Assembly: GCA_045626925.1 (NCBI GenBank)
Contig: JAZUQZ010000031.1
Span: 47,663-111,662, forward strand
DNA from: Aphodoplasma sp045626925
GTDB lineage: Bacteria; Bacillota; Clostridia; UBA1381; UMGS1253
Direction: 5' to 3'
Length of the DNA stretch: 64,000 nucleotides
Shown: piece after piece, positions 53,706-63,400 of the stretch
Numbering within the stretch: position 1 is the stretch's first letter
How the letters are laid out: the number at the start of each line of letters is the position of its first letter
Notes under the pieces: generated by a model
Told to the model about the DNA's origin: nothing
The model's input: only the letters and a program-made list of their open reading frames with translations
Databases searched by the model: none
Translations under genes and position numbers: made by a program

Positions 53706-54473
53706 TGCGTTTTTGTTCATTTCGTATATAAGCTTTAATCCCTTTAATGTCAAGTGTGAGTCAAGTATATCGATTGCGCCGGTTGTTTCATACATAAGCG
53801 ATGCAATCCCGCCCGTAGCGATTACTTTTGTGTCTGCAGGCATTGTTTCTTTCATGCGCGCTACAATGTTTTCAATCTGTCCTGCATAGCCATAAACCAT
53901 ACCCGCCTGCATTGACTCAATCGTATTTGTGCCTATAATATTCTTTGGGCGCACAATCTCGATTTTTGGGAGTTTTGCCGTGCGCTCAATAAGTGCATCA
54001 AGTGAAATTTTTATACCCGGGCATATAACGCCGCCGAGATAGTCACCTTCTTTTGTAAGTGCACAAAAAGTCGTTGCTGTGCCAAAGTCAATTATGATTG
54101 CGTTGCCCGGATAGTGATGGTGCACCGCAACAGCGTTTACCACCCTGTCTGCACCAACCTCGCGCGGATTGTCATAGAGGATGTTTATTCCCGTTTTCAA
54201 ATCGTTTGAAACGACGATTGGTTCGTTTTTAAGATAACGCTTTACTGCGCGTTCAAGCGAGAACATCATCTGTGGAACAACGGATGAAATTATAACTGCA
54301 TCAATGTTATCGACATCTATTGAATTATGATTTAGAAGTTGTACAAGAAGCATACCGATTTCGTCCGAGCTTTTTTTATAATCGGTCGATATACGCCAGT
54401 TTTTTACGAGGCTATCTCCATCAAAAGCACCCACAACAATATTTGTATTACCAACATCCATTACAAGAAGCAT
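53703..54473 (-). CDS. coaX: Type III pantothenate kinase
   Basis: 256-aa ASKHA-fold kinase for the first step of coenzyme A synthesis. The N-terminal phosphate loop MDVGNTNIVVGAFD, the NPREVGADRVVNAVA motif, the DFGTATTF motif and the GGVICPGI motif are all in order. GAGGTGG precedes the ATG. It is downstream of the phosphodiesterase gene and probably cotranscribed with it. Confidence 0.96.
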   Translation of the reverse strand: MLLVMDVGNTNIVVGAFDGDSLVKNWRISTDYKKSSDEIGMLLVQLLNHNSIDVDNIDAVIISSVVPQMMFSLERAVKRYLKNEPIVVSNDLKTGINILYDNPREVGADRVVNAVAVHHHYPGNAIIIDFGTATTFCALTKEGDYLGGVICPGIKISLDALIERTAKLPKIEIVRPKNIIGTNTIESMQAGMVYGYAGQIENIVARMKETMPADTKVIATGGIASLMYETTGAIDILDSHLTLKGLKLIYEMNKNA

Positions 54474-54501
54474 TTTACCACCTCAAAACTAATTATATAT
54501 T

Positions 54502-54966
54502 TTACAATCTAATAATTTTTGTGCTTATTTTATCATCTTCTATACACAAGCTTGCATATGTTCTCGGATAAAAGCCCATCGTGCCGGGGTTTATAACATG
54601 TATCCCGTTTATATATTCGTCGCATGGCTGATGTGTGTGACCATATATAACAAGCTCTGCCCCAAGGCTTTTCGCGTGATGTGCAAGTGTTTGTCTTGAT
54701 TGTCGTACGCCATAAAGATGTCCGTGCGTTATAAAAACATTCTTCCCCCCAAGTACAACAAGCTTATCGTTTGGCTCGCGTGAGAATAGGTCATTATTAC
54801 CGCTTACGCAAAGGCAAGGGATATTTTTAAAAGTATCGGCAAGCTCTTTTGCATCATCGACATGGTCACCGGCATGAATCAGAGCACTTGCGCACTCTGT
54901 TTGTCTGATGATTTGTATACATTCATCTATATGTCCGTGTGTATCTGAAAAAACTAAAACATTCAT
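54502..54966 (-). CDS. YfcE/MJ0936-family metallophosphoesterase
   Basis: 154-aa calcineurin-like phosphodiesterase. The two-metal site is complete: FSDTHG at the N-terminus, HAGDHVDD, SGNNDL, ITHGHLYG and YGHTHQP. The ATG at 54966 gives the family's usual N-terminus, but GAGGTG fits a GTG four codons upstream (54978) about as well. The natural substrate is unknown. First gene of a pair with coaX. Confidence 0.88.
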   Translation of the reverse strand: MNVLVFSDTHGHIDECIQIIRQTECASALIHAGDHVDDAKELADTFKNIPCLCVSGNNDLFSREPNDKLVVLGGKNVFITHGHLYGVRQSRQTLAHHAKSLGAELVIYGHTHQPCDEYINGIHVINPGTMGFYPRTYASLCIEDDKISTKIIRL

Positions 54967-55014
54967 ATCATAAACCACGACGCACCTCGCGCCTGTCCTT
55001 TTTGTTATATTGTC

Positions 55015-55043
55015 AGTATATCACGAAAAAAGCCAAATTACAA
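55015..55043 (-). promoter_or_regulatory. Predicted promoter of the phosphodiesterase-coaX pair
   Basis: TTGTAA, 17-bp spacer, TATACT on the minus strand. Confidence 0.6.
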
Positions 55044-55090
55044 CAAATTATACAAAAACGACACAATTTTTAAAACGCAAACCAAAATGC

Positions 55091-55119
55091 TTTACTTTCA
55101 CGATTTAAAGTGATATAAT
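55091..55119 (+). promoter_or_regulatory. Sigma-A promoter of the yerC-recD2-comF operon
   Basis: TTTACT, 17-bp spacer, TATAAT. The spacer holds an ACTTT...AAAGT dyad that could be an operator. Confidence 0.7.
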
Positions 55120-55148
55120 AAAGGCATAAAATATAAAGGGGTGCGGTT

Positions 55149-55451
55149 ATGAATTCGAAGCATAAAAAAGTAAATACAAAACAACTTATGGAGAGTATTT
55201 TATCGCTCAAAACTGTTGAAGAGTGCGAGGCGTTTTTTCTTGATTTATGTACTATGAGTGAGCTTGGGGCGATGGCACAAAGGCTTGAGGTTGCACAAAT
55301 GCTGCGCGATGAGCTTGTGTATAATGATATTGCCTCAAAAACGGGAGCGTCGTCTGCGACCATAAGTCGCGTTGCGCGGTGTTTAAATTATGGCAGTGGT
55401 GGTTATGAAATGGTGCTTGAACGCACAAGCAAAGACAAAAAAGATGACTAA
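55149..55451 (+). CDS. YerC/TrpR-like transcriptional regulator
   Basis: 100-aa member of the YerC/YecD TrpR-like family. The helical start KQLMESILSLKTVEECEAFFLDLCT is followed by the TrpR-like HTH: MAQRLEVAQML and NDIASKTGASSATISRVARCLNYG. Family members are found next to pcrA/uvrD-type helicases in Bacillus; here it heads an operon with recD2. The ligand is unknown. The gene is likely autoregulated if it follows TrpR practice (inference). Confidence 0.93.
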   Translation: MNSKHKKVNTKQLMESILSLKTVEECEAFFLDLCTMSELGAMAQRLEVAQMLRDELVYNDIASKTGASSATISRVARCLNYGSGGYEMVLERTSKDKKDD

Positions 55452-55483
55452 TTTTTATAAAAATTGCGAAATGGGGATTTTTT

Positions 55484-56215
55484 ATGGATGCTTATCAATA
55501 TTTTGCAAACATTTATGACCGGCTTATTTGTGAGGATATTGACTATAATAAAATGGCGACCTATATTGAAAAGTGCTTTGAAAAAATGAAAAAAAAGCCT
55601 TCGCTCGTGCTTGATTTGGCTTGCGGAACGGGCAACCTTACAGACATTCTTTCAAAACGCGGTTATGATATGATAGGGGCAGATGCGTCGTGCGATATGC
55701 TCAATGTTGCAAAAGGAAAAAATGAGGACATTTTATATTTGTGTCAGGACATGCGCGAGCTTGAGCTTTATGGTACTGTTGATGCCGTTTTGTGTATGAC
55801 AGACTCGCTAAACTATATAACTGATTATGACGAGCTTTGCATGGTCTTTAAACTTGTGAAAAATTATTTAAATCCCGACGCACCATTTATTTTTGATATG
55901 AATTCATATTACAAGATTTCAAATATTATAGGCGACAACACTTTCACATATGACAGTGAAAATGTAAGCTATATATGGCAAAATGAGTATGACAAGAATA
56001 GCAATATATGCAGTTTTTACCTCACATTTTTTGTGAGCCCTGATGGTGAGGTGTATACGCGCTTTGATGAGCAGCACGATGAGCGTGCTTATAAAAGCGA
56101 AGAGGTACTTGATGCACTTGTTAGGGCGGGTTTTGAAAAAATAGATATATATGACGGTTACAGTTTTAAAAAAGCAAATGAAGAAACACAAAGGCTTGTT
56201 TATATAGCGAGGTGA
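55484..56215 (+). CDS. Class I SAM-dependent methyltransferase
   Basis: 243 aa. Motif I VLDLACGTGNLTDIL (about 41-55), acidic strand MIGADASCDML, motif IV region YGTVDAVLCMTDSLNYI, and a C-terminal sheet with DGYSF. This arrangement matches the small-molecule methyltransferases with an inserted substrate cap (YxxM/DUF-type). The substrate is unknown. GGGGAT precedes the ATG; the gene lies in the yerC-recD2 operon. Confidence 0.88.
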   Translation: MDAYQYFANIYDRLICEDIDYNKMATYIEKCFEKMKKKPSLVLDLACGTGNLTDILSKRGYDMIGADASCDMLNVAKGKNEDILYLCQDMRELELYGTVDAVLCMTDSLNYITDYDELCMVFKLVKNYLNPDAPFIFDMNSYYKISNIIGDNTFTYDSENVSYIWQNEYDKNSNICSFYLTFFVSPDGEVYTRFDEQHDERAYKSEEVLDALVRAGFEKIDIYDGYSFKKANEETQRLVYIAR

Positions 56216-56221
56216 TACCCT

Positions 56222-58438
56222 TTGGACGAAAATACGATATCTATTGAAGGTGTTGTAGAAGAACTTATATATACAAATTATGCAAATGGATATACGGTGT
56301 GCCTTCTTGATGTTGATGGCGAGCCTGTAACAGCAACGGGCTATATGCCCTATCTTTCTGAAGGAGAAAGCGTAAAGCTTACGGGCGTGTGGACACACCA
56401 CCCCGAATATGGACGCCAATTTGGAGCCTCTTTTTATGAAAAGGTTGCGCCACAAGCCGCATCGGCGATACTGCGTTATCTTGCGTCGGGTGTAATAAAA
56501 GGGATACGCCTTGCTACAGCAAAGAAAATCGTAGATGAATTTGGTGACGAGTCGCTTAATGTTTTATTAAATGAACCTTTGCGCCTTGCTTCTATAAATG
56601 GCATAAGCAAGGCAAAAGCGTTGCAAATTGGCGAAGAATATGCAAAACAGCAAGGCATTTCGAGCATTGTTATGTTTTTGCAGCAGTATGGCATTGGAGC
56701 ACAAATTGCACTAAAGGTATATCGCCGTTTTGGAGCTGATGCAGTAACATATATAAAGGATGACCCGTATGTGCTCGTTGATGAAATCGGAGGCATAAGC
56801 TTTAAAACGATTGACAGGGTTGCAGCTTCGATGGGTGTTGAGCCACAGAATCTTTCGCGTTTAAAATCGGGGATAAAATACATTTTAGAATACAATTCCC
56901 AAAATGGCGGGCATACCTTTTTGCCGATTGACGAGCTAATAAAATCGTCGTGTGTTATGTTTGGCGTAGAGCAAGAGCAGATCGAACGCGCGCTATATTC
57001 ATTAAGTCTTGAAAACGCTGTTGCGATACGCGAAATCGATAATATTAAAGGTGTATTTCTTATAAAAATGCTTGAGGCAGAAGATTATATTTGCCGGCGT
57101 CTTTCACATATGGCGTCGATGCCCGGAACAATGCCAAAGAATGAGGCGGAAAGGCTTGTTATTGAATGGGAAAGTAATAACGAGTTAAAACTTGCTGACA
57201 AGCAACGCCTTGCGGTCATATATGCACTAAGCTCGGGTGCCATGGTTCTTACGGGCGGTCCCGGCACAGGCAAGACAACCATTGTAAATACTATTATAGA
57301 GATTTTGCAAAAAAGAGGGATTTCGATTGCTCTTGCGGCGCCGACGGGACGCGCAGCAAAACGAATGAGCGAGGTTACAGGTGTAGAAGCAAAGACAATC
57401 CACAGACTTTTGGAGATAAGCTATAGCGAAGATGAAAGTGTAAAGCTATTTTATCGCGACGAGTCAAATCCGCTCGACGAAGATGTCATAATAGTCGACG
57501 AAACGAGCATGGTCGATGTTCTTTTGGGCAGTGCACTTTTTAAAGCACTCAAGCAAAGCGCGCACATTATAATGGTTGGCGATGCAAATCAGCTACCACC
57601 GGTTGGCGCAGGCAATATGCTTGGGGACATTATTGCAAGTGACACTATAAAAACTGTGCGCCTTACAAAAATATTTCGTCAGGCGGCACAAAGCATGATT
57701 GTTCAAAACTCGCACAGAATTATAAACGGCGAAAATCCGATTTTGAATGAGGTGGATTCTGATTTTTATTTTGTTTCACGCACAGGTAGCGATGCTCTTG
57801 CAGAATGTGTAACGCAGCTTTGTAAAACACGACTTCCAGATGCGTATGGATATGAACCTATGACACAGATTCAGGTGCTTTGCTCTATGAAAAAGGGGAT
57901 TTGTGGCGTAAAAAATTTAAACAAGTTATTGCAACAAAGTCTTAACCCACCGTCCCAATTTAAAAACGAGCGTGCCATAGGCGATAATATTTTTCGAGTG
58001 GGCGACCGTGTTATGCAAATAAAAAACAACTATGACATAGCGTGGAAAATTATTGACACAGATGAAACGGGAGCGGGAATATTTAATGGCGATATGGGCT
58101 TTATTGAGGAAATTGATAATGTATCAAAGAGCATGGTTGTTTTATATGATGACAAACGCGTGACATATAGCTTTGATATGCTTGATGAGGTCGAAATCGC
58201 GTATGCAATTACCGTTCACAAAAGCCAGGGGAGTGAATTTGATGTTATAGTGATGCCCGTATATAATGCGGCGCCGATGCTTATGAAACGCAATCTGTTA
58301 TATACTGCACTTACGCGCGCAAAAAAGCTTGTCGTTCTTGTAGGAGAGCAAGGGGCGATACACACAATGGTTGCCGGAGATAGTGAAAACAAAAGATTTA
58401 CATCAATGAGATGGGTGCTTGAAAATGGGAGTATTTAG
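56222..58438 (+). CDS. recD2: ATP-dependent 5'-3' DNA helicase RecD2
   Basis: 738-aa SF1B helicase. N-terminal extension with HhH-type elements (about 80-220, e.g. ILRYLASGVIKGIRLATAKKIV), Walker A GGPGTGKTT (about 345-353), Walker B VDETSMVD, motif III GDANQLPPVGAGNML, and motif VI YTALTRAKK with an SH3-like part before it. RecD2 acts in mismatch repair and replication-fork maintenance without RecBC. TTG start with GAGGTG upstream; it starts 6 bp after the methyltransferase. Confidence 0.95.
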   Translation: MDENTISIEGVVEELIYTNYANGYTVCLLDVDGEPVTATGYMPYLSEGESVKLTGVWTHHPEYGRQFGASFYEKVAPQAASAILRYLASGVIKGIRLATAKKIVDEFGDESLNVLLNEPLRLASINGISKAKALQIGEEYAKQQGISSIVMFLQQYGIGAQIALKVYRRFGADAVTYIKDDPYVLVDEIGGISFKTIDRVAASMGVEPQNLSRLKSGIKYILEYNSQNGGHTFLPIDELIKSSCVMFGVEQEQIERALYSLSLENAVAIREIDNIKGVFLIKMLEAEDYICRRLSHMASMPGTMPKNEAERLVIEWESNNELKLADKQRLAVIYALSSGAMVLTGGPGTGKTTIVNTIIEILQKRGISIALAAPTGRAAKRMSEVTGVEAKTIHRLLEISYSEDESVKLFYRDESNPLDEDVIIVDETSMVDVLLGSALFKALKQSAHIIMVGDANQLPPVGAGNMLGDIIASDTIKTVRLTKIFRQAAQSMIVQNSHRIINGENPILNEVDSDFYFVSRTGSDALAECVTQLCKTRLPDAYGYEPMTQIQVLCSMKKGICGVKNLNKLLQQSLNPPSQFKNERAIGDNIFRVGDRVMQIKNNYDIAWKIIDTDETGAGIFNGDMGFIEEIDNVSKSMVVLYDDKRVTYSFDMLDEVEIAYAITVHKSQGSEFDVIVMPVYNAAPMLMKRNLLYTALTRAKKLVVLVGEQGAIHTMVAGDSENKRFTSMRWVLENGSI

Positions 58439-59159
58439 AAAAAATGCTTTTGAGTATCTGATAGATATTATATATCCTGCCAAATGTATGTTTTGCAAGT
58501 CACATCTTGGAGAGCATGGTGAGTATGGCATTTGTGGCGAATGCCTTTCAGGATTGCCATACACAAAAAATGAAGGTTGCTTTGAAACGATAGGTGGCGC
58601 GGCTTATCTTATTGCACCACTTATGTATGAAGGAATCGTAAAAAATGCGATAAGAGATTTGAAATTTAGGGCAAAGCATGAAAATGCTGACGCACTTTCG
58701 ATGCTTATATGCGGATATATACGAAATAATTTGCAGGCGATGGGCGCTGATGTTATTGTAAATGTGCCGCTTTCAAAGAAAAGCCTGCTTCGGAGAGGCT
58801 TTAATCAGACGGAGCTTATTGCACAAGGAATAAGCAGGCGCATCGGGATAAAACATGATAATGAAGCACTAATAAAGGTGCGTGAAACGAAACGCCAAAG
58901 CACACTTGCAACATTTGAGCAACGCGCAAAAAACATATCTGGAGCATATAAGTGCCAAAAGGATATGAACGGCAAGACGGTCCTTTTGGTAGATGATGTA
59001 TATACGAGTGGCGCGACGATTTATTACTGTGCACAAGAGCTTATAAAAAATGGAGCATCAAAGGTAATTGCAGTAGTAGCGGCAAACGCACATAAGGATG
59101 TCGGCTATTCGACGCACAACTATAAAGCTTCGAGGCTTGTGTTTGAAAATTATAAATAA
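58425..59159 (+). CDS. comF: ComF-family phosphoribosyltransferase-like protein
   Basis: 244 aa. N-terminal zinc-finger Cys pairs (CMFC...CGEC, about 20-38) and a C-terminal PRTase fold with RRGFNQTELIA and the PRPP loop VLLVDDVYTSGAT. ComFC homologues are needed for DNA uptake in competent species, but many non-competent Clostridia also carry it. It overlaps recD2 by 14 bp. The ATG at 58425 is preferred; a TTG at 58419 is possible. Confidence 0.93.
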   Translation: MGVFRKNAFEYLIDIIYPAKCMFCKSHLGEHGEYGICGECLSGLPYTKNEGCFETIGGAAYLIAPLMYEGIVKNAIRDLKFRAKHENADALSMLICGYIRNNLQAMGADVIVNVPLSKKSLLRRGFNQTELIAQGISRRIGIKHDNEALIKVRETKRQSTLATFEQRAKNISGAYKCQKDMNGKTVLLVDDVYTSGATIYYCAQELIKNGASKVIAVVAANAHKDVGYSTHNYKASRLVFENYK

Positions 59160-59160
59160 G

Positions 59161-59193
59161 AAAGACTGTATCATCAATGACGATACAGTCTTT
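59161..59193. terminator. Bidirectional terminator
   Basis: AAAGACTGTATC...GATACAGTCTTT, 12 perfect pairs and a 9-nt loop, between comF (+) and the dockerin gene (-). Confidence 0.9.
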
Positions 59194-59203
59194 TAAATTG
59201 CGA

Positions 59204-59905
59204 TTATTGCCGTGCCAATATTTGTCCTGTTGTTACGCCGGCGGGTGGCTGTGTGTAACCGGCAGCATAACGCAAAACATAAATTGCATCTGCAAGGTCT
59301 ACTGTTCCTGAGCCGTCAACATCACCTGCATCTACATCCCATGTTACGCCGGATGGTTGTTCATAACCAACAGAGTAACGCAAAATATAAATTGCATCTG
59401 CAAGCTCTACTGCGCCTGAGGAGTCAAAATCTCCGGAAAGATACTGTTCGCCCGTTGCCCCAAGCCTCATATATTTTACCGAAGGAGTATCAACACCGGC
59501 ACCGCTGATATATATCGCATATGTGCCTGCGGCGGCTTGGATCGGCATACGGAAGGTAAAACTGCACTTGCCGGTCGTGGTGTTTGATGTATCTTGATTT
59601 ATATAGAATATATCAGCCGGTGTTATAGTCGCCACACTAGGTGCACTAAGCGCGCTTGTTACAAGCATTGTAACATCGGCGCCGCCGGTCGAAATTGTTG
59701 CATCGACTGTGATAAGGTCGGCCTTTGTAACCTCGGGTGCAGCCTGCGCGGTATCGCTCAAAACAACATTTCCACTTGTTTTTGCCGAATTGATTGTAAT
59801 TGTATTTGCTCCTGCAAAGGCGGTAACAGAAATAAGAAGTGACGCTGATGCAATTACTATTGTAGCCAACATTTTTGATTTCCAACTAGAAAACATCGTC
59901 ATCAT
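59204..59905 (-). CDS. Secreted dockerin type I protein
   Basis: 233 aa. Signal peptide (about 8-31, ending near TAFAG), an N-terminal beta-rich domain of unknown family (about 32-150) and a C-terminal type I dockerin with two calcium-binding repeats: GDFDSSGAVELADAIYILRY (about 158-177) and GDVDGSGTVDLADAIYVLRY (about 194-213). The two repeats also match at DNA level. A dockerin normally docks to a cohesin; no cohesin or carbohydrate-active enzyme is in this window. The ATG at 59905 follows GAGAGAAAGG; MM start, either is possible. Confidence 0.9.
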   Translation of the reverse strand: MMTMFSSWKSKMLATIVIASASLLISVTAFAGANTITINSAKTSGNVVLSDTAQAAPEVTKADLITVDATISTGGADVTMLVTSALSAPSVATITPADIFYINQDTSNTTTGKCSFTFRMPIQAAAGTYAIYISGAGVDTPSVKYMRLGATGEQYLSGDFDSSGAVELADAIYILRYSVGYEQPSGVTWDVDAGDVDGSGTVDLADAIYVLRYAAGYTQPPAGVTTGQILARQ

Positions 59906-60004
59906 AGCCTTTCTCTCACAAAATAGGTGTATATGTAATCGTGTATGGCCGTGAGCGTGCCACACAACAAAGTCGAATAATCGCTATTTCTTCTATACAC
60001 TAAT

Positions 60005-60033
60005 ATTATAAAAAATTTTCGATAATAAGTCAA
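60005..60033 (-). promoter_or_regulatory. Sigma-A promoter of the dockerin gene
   Basis: TTGACT, 17-bp spacer, TATAAT on the minus strand, giving a leader of about 95 nt. Confidence 0.75.
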
Positions 60034-60113
60034 GCCGATTTTTTGTCGTTTCTGCACATGGAACATACTTCCTGTATAAATACAAACAAAAATAAAAAAA
60101 TCGTCAAAAAAAC

Positions 60114-60142
60114 TTGACAATAAAAAAAAGCTATGATAATAT
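60114..60142 (+). promoter_or_regulatory. Predicted promoter of rpoB
   Basis: TTGACA, 17-bp spacer, TAATAT. It would give a leader of more than 300 nt before rpoB. Confidence 0.55.
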
Positions 60143-60320
60143 TATAAATTGCATTATAGGCTAAAATGAGGGTATTTTGCCTAATGATACAAGTTTTTAA
60201 TGCTTATAATGCGGCATAAGAGGAATAAAAATGCAATGTTTGCCAATAATGTTTTTAGGGAAAAGTTGCTTTTTATTCATTATATTATGTAATTGTGAAA
60301 GTTTTTATACATTGTAAGCT

Positions 60321-60470
60321 ATGGAGGATTTTGTCGCAAGCAGACGACGCCTTCATATGTTATGCTTTCTTCACAAAGATGAGCTCAGGCTTCTTTCACA
60401 CCTGACAGACTATCCCACGAGAGAGTGCAACGCCAAATCTGCACAATTTTTTAATGAGGTGATATGCTGA
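60321..60470 (+). other. Atypical rpoB leader: 49-codon open frame or structured RNA
   Basis: From the ATG at 60321 a frame of 49 codons runs to a TGA that overlaps the rpoB start. It would encode an Arg/Leu/Cys-rich peptide starting MEDFVASRRRLHMLCFLHK. No Shine-Dalgarno sequence precedes it, and its composition is much richer in G+C than the flanking leader, so a structured 5' leader is at least as likely. Visible pairings: GTCG...CGAC (about 60334-60349), TCAGG...CCTGA and GTGCA...TGCAC followed by T6 just before the rpoB ribosome site, which resembles an attenuator. Confidence 0.4.
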
Positions 60471-63400
60471 TGCCACATGAGATAACACTTGGCAAGAACA
60501 AACGCATGAGTTATTCCAAAATCAAAGAGCCTCTCGAAATGCCAAACCTTATCGAGATTCAAAAGAAATCATACGACTGGTTTTTAGAGGCAGGGCTTAA
60601 AGAGGTTTTCGAGGATGTATCTCCGATATGTGATTACACAGGGAATCTTGTTTTGGAATTCATCGACTACAAGCTTGACGAAAATCCAAAGTATTCGGTA
60701 GAAGAATGCAAAGAGCGCGATGCAAACTTTTCGGCACCGCTTCGTGTGAAGGTAAGACTTATTAACAAAGAAACAGGCGAAGTAAAAGAGCAGGATATAT
60801 TTATGGGTGAGTTCCCACTCATGACACCACAGGGCACATTTATAATAAATGGTGCCGAGCGTGTTGTTGTAAGCCAGCTTGTTCGTTCGCCGGGCATGTA
60901 TTATGCTATGGAGCATGACAAATCGGGCAAAGAGCTTTATAATGCTACAATAATCCCATATCGTGGAGCATGGCTTGAGTATGATATTGATGTAAATGAT
61001 GTTTTCTCTGTAAGAATTGACAGAACGAGAAAGCTTCCTGTTACAATGCTTTTGCGTGCGATGGGTGTTGAGACAAATGAGCAAATTTATGAAATGTTTG
61101 GCGATGATGAAAGAATCAGAGCTACGCTTGAAAAAGATAACACAAATCAAGAGGAAGCGCTTATAGAAATATATAAGAAGCTTCGTCCGGGCGAACCGTC
61201 AAATGTTGAGAGTGCAACATCACTTATTACAAATATGTTCTTTGACCCCAAGCGTTACGACCTTGCAAAGGTTGGCCGTTTCAAGTTTAATCAAAAAATG
61301 GCTATTGCAGAGCGTATAAAGGGCCAAACACTTGCAGCGGATGTTGTTGACCCGCAAACAGGGGAAATCCTTGCATCTGCAGGCGATGTTGTAAACGCAC
61401 AAAAGGCTGAAGAAATTCAAAATGCAGGTGTAAACTCTGTCGTAGTGAAGGTCGAAGATAAAGAAGTCAAGATTTTCTCAAACGGCATGGTTGAGCTTGG
61501 CAATTATGTGGATATTTCTGCTGAAGAGCTTAAGGAATTGGGCTTCCATACAACTGTAAGACGCAGCGTATTGGAAGAGATTTTGGCAAATTTTGAAGCA
61601 GAGGGCAAAACTGATATTGAAGAGCTTAAACACGCACTTGTTATGCGCAAAGATGAACTTATGCCAAAGCATATTGTTGTAGAGGATATGTTTGCATCGA
61701 TAAACTACTTTAACAACCTTTGCAACGGAATAGGCGCGCTTGATGATATTGACCATTTGGGCAACCGTCGATTGCGTTGTGTTGGTGAGCTTTTACAAAA
61801 CCAATTTAGAATTGGTCTTTCGCGTATGGAAAGAGTAGTGCGTGAAAGAATGAACATACAGGATTTGGATGTTGTTACACCGCAGACACTTATAAACATA
61901 CGCCCTGTTGCATCTACAATTAAAGAGTTTTTCGGTTCATCACAGCTTTCACAGTTTATGGATCAGACAAACCCGCTTGCAGAGCTTACTCATAAGAGAA
62001 GACTTTCGGCACTTGGACCGGGCGGTCTTTCAAGAGAGCGCGCAGGTTTTGAGGTGCGCGATGTTCACTATACTCACTATGGCCGTATGTGTCCTATCGA
62101 GTCGCCTGAAGGACCGAACATCGGTCTTATCAGCTCGCTTTCGTCATTTGCTCGTATAAACGAGTATGGCTTTATTGAGTCGCCTTATAGAAAAGTTGAT
62201 AAAGAGACGGGTACGGTGCTTGATGAAGTTGTTTATATGACTGCTGATATTGAGGACGGCTTTACTATTGCACAGGCAAATGAACCACTTGATAAAGACA
62301 ACAAATTTATAGATAAAAAGATTACAGCTCGTCACCTTCATGATTTTGTGGAGGTTCCACCGAGTGAAATCGATTATATGGATGTATCGCCGAGACAGCT
62401 TGTTTCAATAGCTACTTCGATGATACCATTCCTTGAAAATGACGATGCTAACCGTGCGCTCATGGGTTCAAACATGCAGCGTCAGGCAGTTCCGCTTATT
62501 AAAACAGAGTCACCTATAGTTGGTACAGGTATGGAATATAAAGCCGCAAAGGATTCGGGCGTTGTTGTACTTGCAAAGCGTGATGGCGTTGTTTCAAAGG
62601 TAAGCGCAAAGGAAATTGTTATAAAATGCAAAAATGGTGAGAGCGACACATATAGATTGTTAAAGTTCCTTCGTTCAAACCAGGGCACATGTATAAATCA
62701 GCGACCTATCGTTTCTGTTGGCGAAAAGGTTAAAAAGGACGATATTATCGCAGACGGTCCATCGACAAGCAATGGCGAGATTGCTCTTGGTAAAAATGTC
62801 CTTATTGGATTTATGACCTGGGAAGGTTATAACTATGAGGATGCTGTTCTTTTGAATGAAAGACTTGTGCGCGACGATGTATATACTTCGATTCATATCG
62901 AAGAATATGAGGCAGATGCGCGCGATACAAAGCTTGGACCTGAAGAGATTACCCGTGACATTCCAAATGTCGGAGAAGATGCACTTCGCGACCTTGATGA
63001 GCGTGGTATTATCCGCATCGGTGCAGAGGTTCGTGCGGGCGACATCCTTGTTGGCAAGGTTACACCAAAGGGTGAAACAGAGCTTACAGCAGAGGAAAGA
63101 CTTTTGCGCGCAATATTCGGTGAAAAAGCGCGTGAGGTTCGTGATACATCGCTTCGTGTACCGCATGGTGAGGCCGGCGTAATCGTAGATGTAAAAGTGT
63201 TTACCCGTGAAAATGGTGACGAGATGGCCCCCGGAGTAAATCAGCTCGTTCGCTGCTATATTGCACAACGAAGAAAGATATCTGTCGGCGATAAGATGGC
63301 AGGTCGTCACGGTAACAAGGGTGTTATTTCAAGAATTCTTCCTGAAGAGGATATGCCGTTCTTGCCGGATGGTACGCCGCTTGATATTGTGCTTAATCCT

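Noticed and set aside
56222..58438. RecBCD-type RecD
   Set aside because: The long N-terminal extension with HhH-like elements and the absence of recB/recC nearby make it RecD2.
60584..61150. Minus-strand open frames inside rpoB
   Set aside because: They are antisense to strongly conserved RpoB coding sequence and lack start signals.
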